Shown one piece after another: positions 60,727 through 64,000 of a stretch of DNA of 64,000 bases. The position numbers were made by a program, and so were the translations under genes. A model generated the notes under the pieces. The model saw only the letters and a program-made list of their open reading frames with translations. It had not been told where the DNA came from and did not search any database. The stretch is from Vibrio profundi. Its GTDB lineage: Bacteria > Pseudomonadota > Gammaproteobacteria > Enterobacterales > Vibrionaceae. The stretch lies in the NCBI RefSeq assembly GCF_005281835.1, contig NZ_RZIS01000007.1:1-64000 (forward strand). Direction: 5' to 3'. Numbering within the stretch: position 1 is the first letter of the stretch; each line of letters begins with the position of its first letter.

Positions 60727-60761
60727 TAAAAAAGGCTCTAGATTGTTCTAGAGCCTTTTTT
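60727..60761. terminator. Terminator of fxsA
   Basis: AAAAAAGGCTCTAGA and TCTAGAGCCTTTTTT close a TTGT loop. It is strong on both strands and may also serve trmL. Confidence 0.92.
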
Positions 60762-60815
60762 GATCGAGCTGAGTGTCTGATGGTGTAGAGAAAACCAGCG
60801 CAGATTCGTTGGCGT

Positions 60816-61295
60816 TTATACCGCGCCTTCAAACCCCATTTGACGCCATGCTTCAAACGCAATAATTGCGACGGCATTCGATAGGTTCAAGCTACGAGCA
60901 TCTGGCATCATTGGAATACGAATACGTTGATCCATTGGCATGCTTTCAATGAAATCTGCAGGCAGGCCTCGAGTTTCTGGGCCAAACATCAGCACATCAC
61001 CTTGCTGGAATTTAGCATCGACATGGTGGCCTGTCGTTTTGGTGGTGCAGGCAAAAATTCGAAAATCGCCTTCACGTTCATTTTCTAAGTACTCAATGAA
61101 AGCTTCTAAATTCTTATGGCGCTTTACTCGAGCTAAATCGTGGTAGTCCAGACCCGCGCGACGCACCTTCTTTTCTTCTAAATCAAAACCCAGTGGTTCA
61201 ATTAAATGTAGGTTTGCACCGCAATTCGCGCATAAGCGAATAATGTTACCAGTGTTTGGGGCGATTTCAGGTTCATACAGAGCAATATCAAACAT
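60816..61295 (-). CDS. trmL: tRNA (cytidine/uridine-2'-O)-methyltransferase TrmL
   Basis: TrmL methylates the 2'-OH of the wobble base in leucine tRNAs. This SPOUT (TrmH) family member has 159 residues with MFDIALYEPEIAPNTGNIIRLCAN, DVLMFGPETRGLP and MMPDARSLNLSNAVAIIAFEAWRQ, the knotted AdoMet site. It matches E. coli TrmL in size. It is a separate unit downstream of sodA on the same strand. Confidence 0.94.
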   Translation of the reverse strand: MFDIALYEPEIAPNTGNIIRLCANCGANLHLIEPLGFDLEEKKVRRAGLDYHDLARVKRHKNLEAFIEYLENEREGDFRIFACTTKTTGHHVDAKFQQGDVLMFGPETRGLPADFIESMPMDQRIRIPMMPDARSLNLSNAVAIIAFEAWRQMGFEGAV

Positions 61296-61391
61296 GCTAA
61301 TTCACTATTAATAGAAGAAAAGTCGCTAGAGTATAAGGCGGCTTATTGTTGCAATACAAGCCACCTCTTGGCGAGTGTATGTGTTGATGGA

Positions 61392-62006
61392 TTATTCTTG
61401 GAAGAGCGCGACTTCGTAGTTTTCGGCGACGGCGTCCCAGTTCACCACATTCCACCATGCTTCAATGTATTCAGGGCGGCGGTTTTGATAACTGATGTAG
61501 TACGCGTGTTCCCAAACGTCCAACGCTAGAATCGGCTCACCTTGCTCGGCTGCAGCGTCCATGAGTGGGTTATCTTGATTGGGGGTTGAAGTGATGTGTA
61601 GCTGTTTATCTTTCACGATTAGCCATACAAAGCCTGAGCCAAACGTATTGACCGCCGCTTGAGAGAAGGCTTCTTTGAATACATCAAACCCGCCAAAGGT
61701 TTCACGAATGGCATCGCCCAGCGCACCTTGTGGTTCACCGCCTCCATGAGGAGACATGCAGTACCAATACAATACGTGGTTGTAATAACCACCCCCATTA
61801 TTTCTGATGGCCGGAGCATGGCTAGAGATATTGGCAAAAATGTCTCGGAGGGTAGCACTTTCTAAGCTGCTGCCATTTATCGCAGTCATGAATTTGTCGT
61901 AGTAAGTTTTATGATGCTTACTGTAGTGGACTTCCATGGTTTTCGCGTCGATATAAGGTTCTAACGCGTCATAAGCGTACGGAAGTTCGGGAAAAGAGTG
62001 TGACAT
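61392..62006 (-). CDS. sodA: Superoxide dismutase, Mn-type
   Basis: The enzyme converts superoxide to peroxide. The 204 residues contain the metal ligands in KHHKTYY, YYNHVLYW and DVWEHAYY. The Gly-rich RNNGGGYYNH and the glutamine in TPNQDNPLM are features of manganese rather than iron enzymes, though cambialistic use cannot be excluded. A GGAGG ribosome site precedes the ATG. The promoter carries a strong Fur box, so it should be made when iron is scarce. Confidence 0.9.
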   Translation of the reverse strand: MSHSFPELPYAYDALEPYIDAKTMEVHYSKHHKTYYDKFMTAINGSSLESATLRDIFANISSHAPAIRNNGGGYYNHVLYWYCMSPHGGGEPQGALGDAIRETFGGFDVFKEAFSQAAVNTFGSGFVWLIVKDKQLHITSTPNQDNPLMDAAAEQGEPILALDVWEHAYYISYQNRRPEYIEAWWNVVNWDAVAENYEVALFQE

Positions 62007-62033
62007 GGTAAATCCTCCATAATTAGAGGACTT

Positions 62034-62062
62034 ACCATAATGATAATAACAATCATTATCAA
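62034..62062 (-). promoter_or_regulatory. sodA promoter with Fur box
   Basis: On the minus strand -35 TTGATA (62062-62057) and -10 TATGGT (62039-62034) are 17 bases apart. The sequence at 62042-62060 matches the 19-base Fur consensus at 17 positions by my count (GATAAT-AACAAT-CATTATC) and lies across the -35 and spacer. Fur with iron would block polymerase directly. Confidence 0.85.
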
Positions 62063-62079
62063 CTGTGATCTTTGTAAGG

Positions 62080-63462
62080 TTATTTTCCTAGGAGTAGTGG
62101 CAAGGTGATTTCTATCTGCAATCCACCGAGTTGGCTGCGAGTGGCGACAATACAGCCACTGTGTTGGCGTATCGCACTTTCAGTAATCGCTAGTCCTAAC
62201 CCTGTGCCACCTGAATGACGATCGCGAGCGGTCGATACTCGATAGAAGGGGCGGAAAATCGATTCCAATTCATCATCGGGTACGCCATCACCATTGTCTT
62301 CTACTCGTACTGTCAGTTGATCTTGCTCGACAGCGAAGTTAACAACCACCTGATCTTTACCGTAGTAAATGGCGTTGCGTGTAATGTTGTCGAGCGCACT
62401 CATTAGCAGTTTCGGGTTACCTGCAATCGAATGATCTGGAATCGCTGAAAAGGTCAACTGCTTGCCCATTTGTTCAGCTTCAAATTGCGCGTCTTTGAGG
62501 ATTTCCTCCCACAAACTTGATAGCGGTTGTACTTCTCGAGTCAGGTGGCTATCGACTTGCATGCGAGACAATGTCAGCAACTCTCCGATCATTTGTTCCA
62601 ATCGCTGCGCTTCGGTATCAATGCGTTCGTGCTCTTGGCTTTCTCCCTGTTTGCGTATGGCTAAGGCGTTTGCCATGCGTAAGCGAGTCAGTGGTGATCT
62701 TAGCTCGTGCGAAATATCAGACAGCAATCGTTGCTGACCAGAAATCATTTGGTTTACCGCTTCGACCATTTGGTTGAAGCTTGCTCCCGCTTGCCTAAAT
62801 TCCGACGTGCCTTTTTCTAGTTCAGCATCAACTTCAAATTCACCGTTGGCCACACGTTTTGCCGCGCGCTCAAGTTTGCGTGCGGGTTGGCTCAATGCCC
62901 AAGCTAACCACAGCAGTAAAGGTGTACTGACGAGCATCACGGCCAATAAGAGCTGTAAGGGTTTATCGAACAGTCGCAGTAGGAAAGGCGAAGGCTGATT
63001 CCATTTAACACCGATGTAAAGCAACAGATCTTGCTGAGCAAGTTTTACTGGCAGTGGACCGGCAATCATATAGTGGCCATAGAGCTTTTGTTTTGGCTCT
63101 GCGGGAGTATCTATGGTGGTCACGAAGTTTTTGATCGCTTTGAGCTTAAAATCTACGTGCTTTTTGGTGGTTAAGACATTGCCTTCCAGATCGGTGACAA
63201 AAAATCTTGGACGCATGTCTTTACGGCTCATGGGTGCGTCTAGTTTAAATAAAATTCGCCCAAGGTTATCTTCGCCTTTAAAACGCTTTTCGACCTTTTT
63301 GGTCATTTGAATCAGGCTTTCGTAATGATCCGTCGGAATATCACGCGCTTTACGTGGATCTAAATGCGGCAGCGACAATACCGCCAATAGCACCAGTAAC
63401 ATGGTGAACCAAAAGATGGAAAAGATGCGCCCGTATAAGCTAGTGATCTTAGGGAAACGCAT
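62080..63462 (-). CDS. cpxA: Envelope stress sensor histidine kinase CpxA
   Basis: CpxA senses misfolded envelope proteins and phosphorylates CpxR. The 460 residues have transmembrane segment 1 (about 12-32), a periplasmic sensor domain, transmembrane segment 2 (about 170-190), HAMP, the dimerisation domain with H252 in DISHELRSPLTRLR, and an ATPase domain (DNGDGVPDDE, GTGLGLAITESAI). Its start overlaps the cpxR stop by one base, so the pair is translationally coupled. Confidence 0.95.
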   Translation of the reverse strand: MRFPKITSLYGRIFSIFWFTMLLVLLAVLSLPHLDPRKARDIPTDHYESLIQMTKKVEKRFKGEDNLGRILFKLDAPMSRKDMRPRFFVTDLEGNVLTTKKHVDFKLKAIKNFVTTIDTPAEPKQKLYGHYMIAGPLPVKLAQQDLLLYIGVKWNQPSPFLLRLFDKPLQLLLAVMLVSTPLLLWLAWALSQPARKLERAAKRVANGEFEVDAELEKGTSEFRQAGASFNQMVEAVNQMISGQQRLLSDISHELRSPLTRLRMANALAIRKQGESQEHERIDTEAQRLEQMIGELLTLSRMQVDSHLTREVQPLSSLWEEILKDAQFEAEQMGKQLTFSAIPDHSIAGNPKLLMSALDNITRNAIYYGKDQVVVNFAVEQDQLTVRVEDNGDGVPDDELESIFRPFYRVSTARDRHSGGTGLGLAITESAIRQHSGCIVATRSQLGGLQIEITLPLLLGK

Positions 63463-64000
63463 CAGTCTTCCTCAATTAACAAATAGCCGCGGCCACGCAA
63501 CGTTTTAATGCGTGACTTGCCATCTTCACGCTCAGGCAGCTTTTTACGTAGGTTGGAAATGTGCATGTCAATAGCGCGGTCAAACGCAGCCAAGCGCTTA
63601 CCTAGTACATCAAGGCTTAAGCTTTCTTTGGTGATCACTGTTCCTGGATGTTGAATGAGGTGGCTGAGTAAAGCGAATTCGGTGGTCGTGAGGTCGACCA
63701 ATTGATCGTTGCAATACGCTTCTTGTTTACCCGGATACACTTTGATGTCTTGGTACTCGATTACATCGCTGTTGGGTTTAGCCCCCGTGGTTTGAGTGCG
63801 GCGTAAAATGGCGCGGATTCGGGCTAATAGTTCTCTGTCGCTGAATGGTTTCGGTAGGTAATCGTCAGCACCAAGCTCAAGACCAATGACGCGATCGATC
63901 TCTTCTCCCTTAGCGGTCAGCATCAGCACGGGTGTTTGCCAGTTTTCTCTGAGCTTTTTGAGGGTTTCCATGCCATTCAACTTCGGCATCATTACATCTA
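63462..64000 (-). CDS. cpxR: Response regulator CpxR (5' end outside window)
   Basis: The gene is cut by the right edge. The frame is open to base 64000, reading (L)DV just before MMPKLNGMETL, so the phospho-acceptor aspartate is included and only roughly 50 N-terminal residues are missing. The receiver part has VLMLTAKGEE and DDYLPKPFSDREL. The OmpR-type winged helix ends FDRAIDMHISNLRKKLPERE...KTLRGRGYL. It activates envelope repair genes. Confidence 0.95.
   Translation of the reverse strand, partial: DVMMPKLNGMETLKKLRENWQTPVLMLTAKGEEIDRVIGLELGADDYLPKPFSDRELLARIRAILRRTQTTGAKPNSDVIEYQDIKVYPGKQEAYCNDQLVDLTTTEFALLSHLIQHPGTVITKESLSLDVLGKRLAAFDRAIDMHISNLRKKLPEREDGKSRIKTLRGRGYLLIEED

Overview
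The window is a stretch of conserved chromosomal backbone from a gammaproteobacterium, almost certainly a Vibrio or another member of the Vibrionaceae (probably the larger chromosome). The evidence is the four-tRNA/tufB/secE/nusG/rplKAJL/rpoBC block, the rsd-nudC-hemE-yjaG-hupA-DUF1481-purD-purH-zntR order, the prmA-dusB-fis and accBC-aroQ-acs runs, and a CrbS/CrbR acetate-switch pair next to acs and actP. I see no prophage, insertion sequence, CRISPR array or toxin island.

Layout. 1-160: tRNA-Asp (probably the tail of an rRNA operon) and its terminator. 161-803: no gene, but inverted repeats that could form a branched RNA fold, flanked by a 13-base direct repeat. 804-5741: pssA, a GNAT acetyltransferase, murB-birA and coaA. 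5875-19870: the translation/transcription super-cluster, with recognisable promoters in front of the tRNAs, rplK and rplJ, an L10-type leader and an attenuator-like terminator before rpoB. 19986-31328: rsd, nudC, hemE, a uracil-DNA-glycosylase-like protein, a 2-hydroxyacid dehydrogenase, yjaG, a CNNM/CBS protein, hupA, a DUF1481 lipoprotein, purD, purH and zntR. 31325-36644: a PAS-GGDEF protein, a chemoreceptor, and prmA-dusB-fis.

36823-39199: accBC and aroQ. 39509-54851: acetate metabolism and its control (acs, a DEDDh exonuclease and a cNMP/CBS/DUF294 protein, an HcaT-like transporter, crbS, yjcH-actP, marC, crbR), interrupted by an iron-regulated fagA-like/fumC pair. 54988-60761: dsbD, dcuA, aspA and fxsA. 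60816-64000: trmL, sodA with a Fur-box promoter, cpxA and the 3' part of cpxR, which runs off the right edge.

Two regulatory themes tie separate loci together. First, acetate uptake (actP), activation (acs) and the hybrid sensor/regulator pair that controls them (crbS, crbR) lie within about 15 kb. Second, iron-independent fumarase C and manganese-type superoxide dismutase each sit behind a near-consensus Fur box, which fits iron-sparing replacement of iron enzymes. The most interesting unexplained signals are non-coding: the folded element at 240-348, a minus-strand small-RNA candidate between nudC and hemE, long closing stems in the purH and purD leaders, and a nusG terminator whose stem contains the rplK promoter -10 element. 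All are pattern readings by eye, with no folding energies or homology searches behind them.
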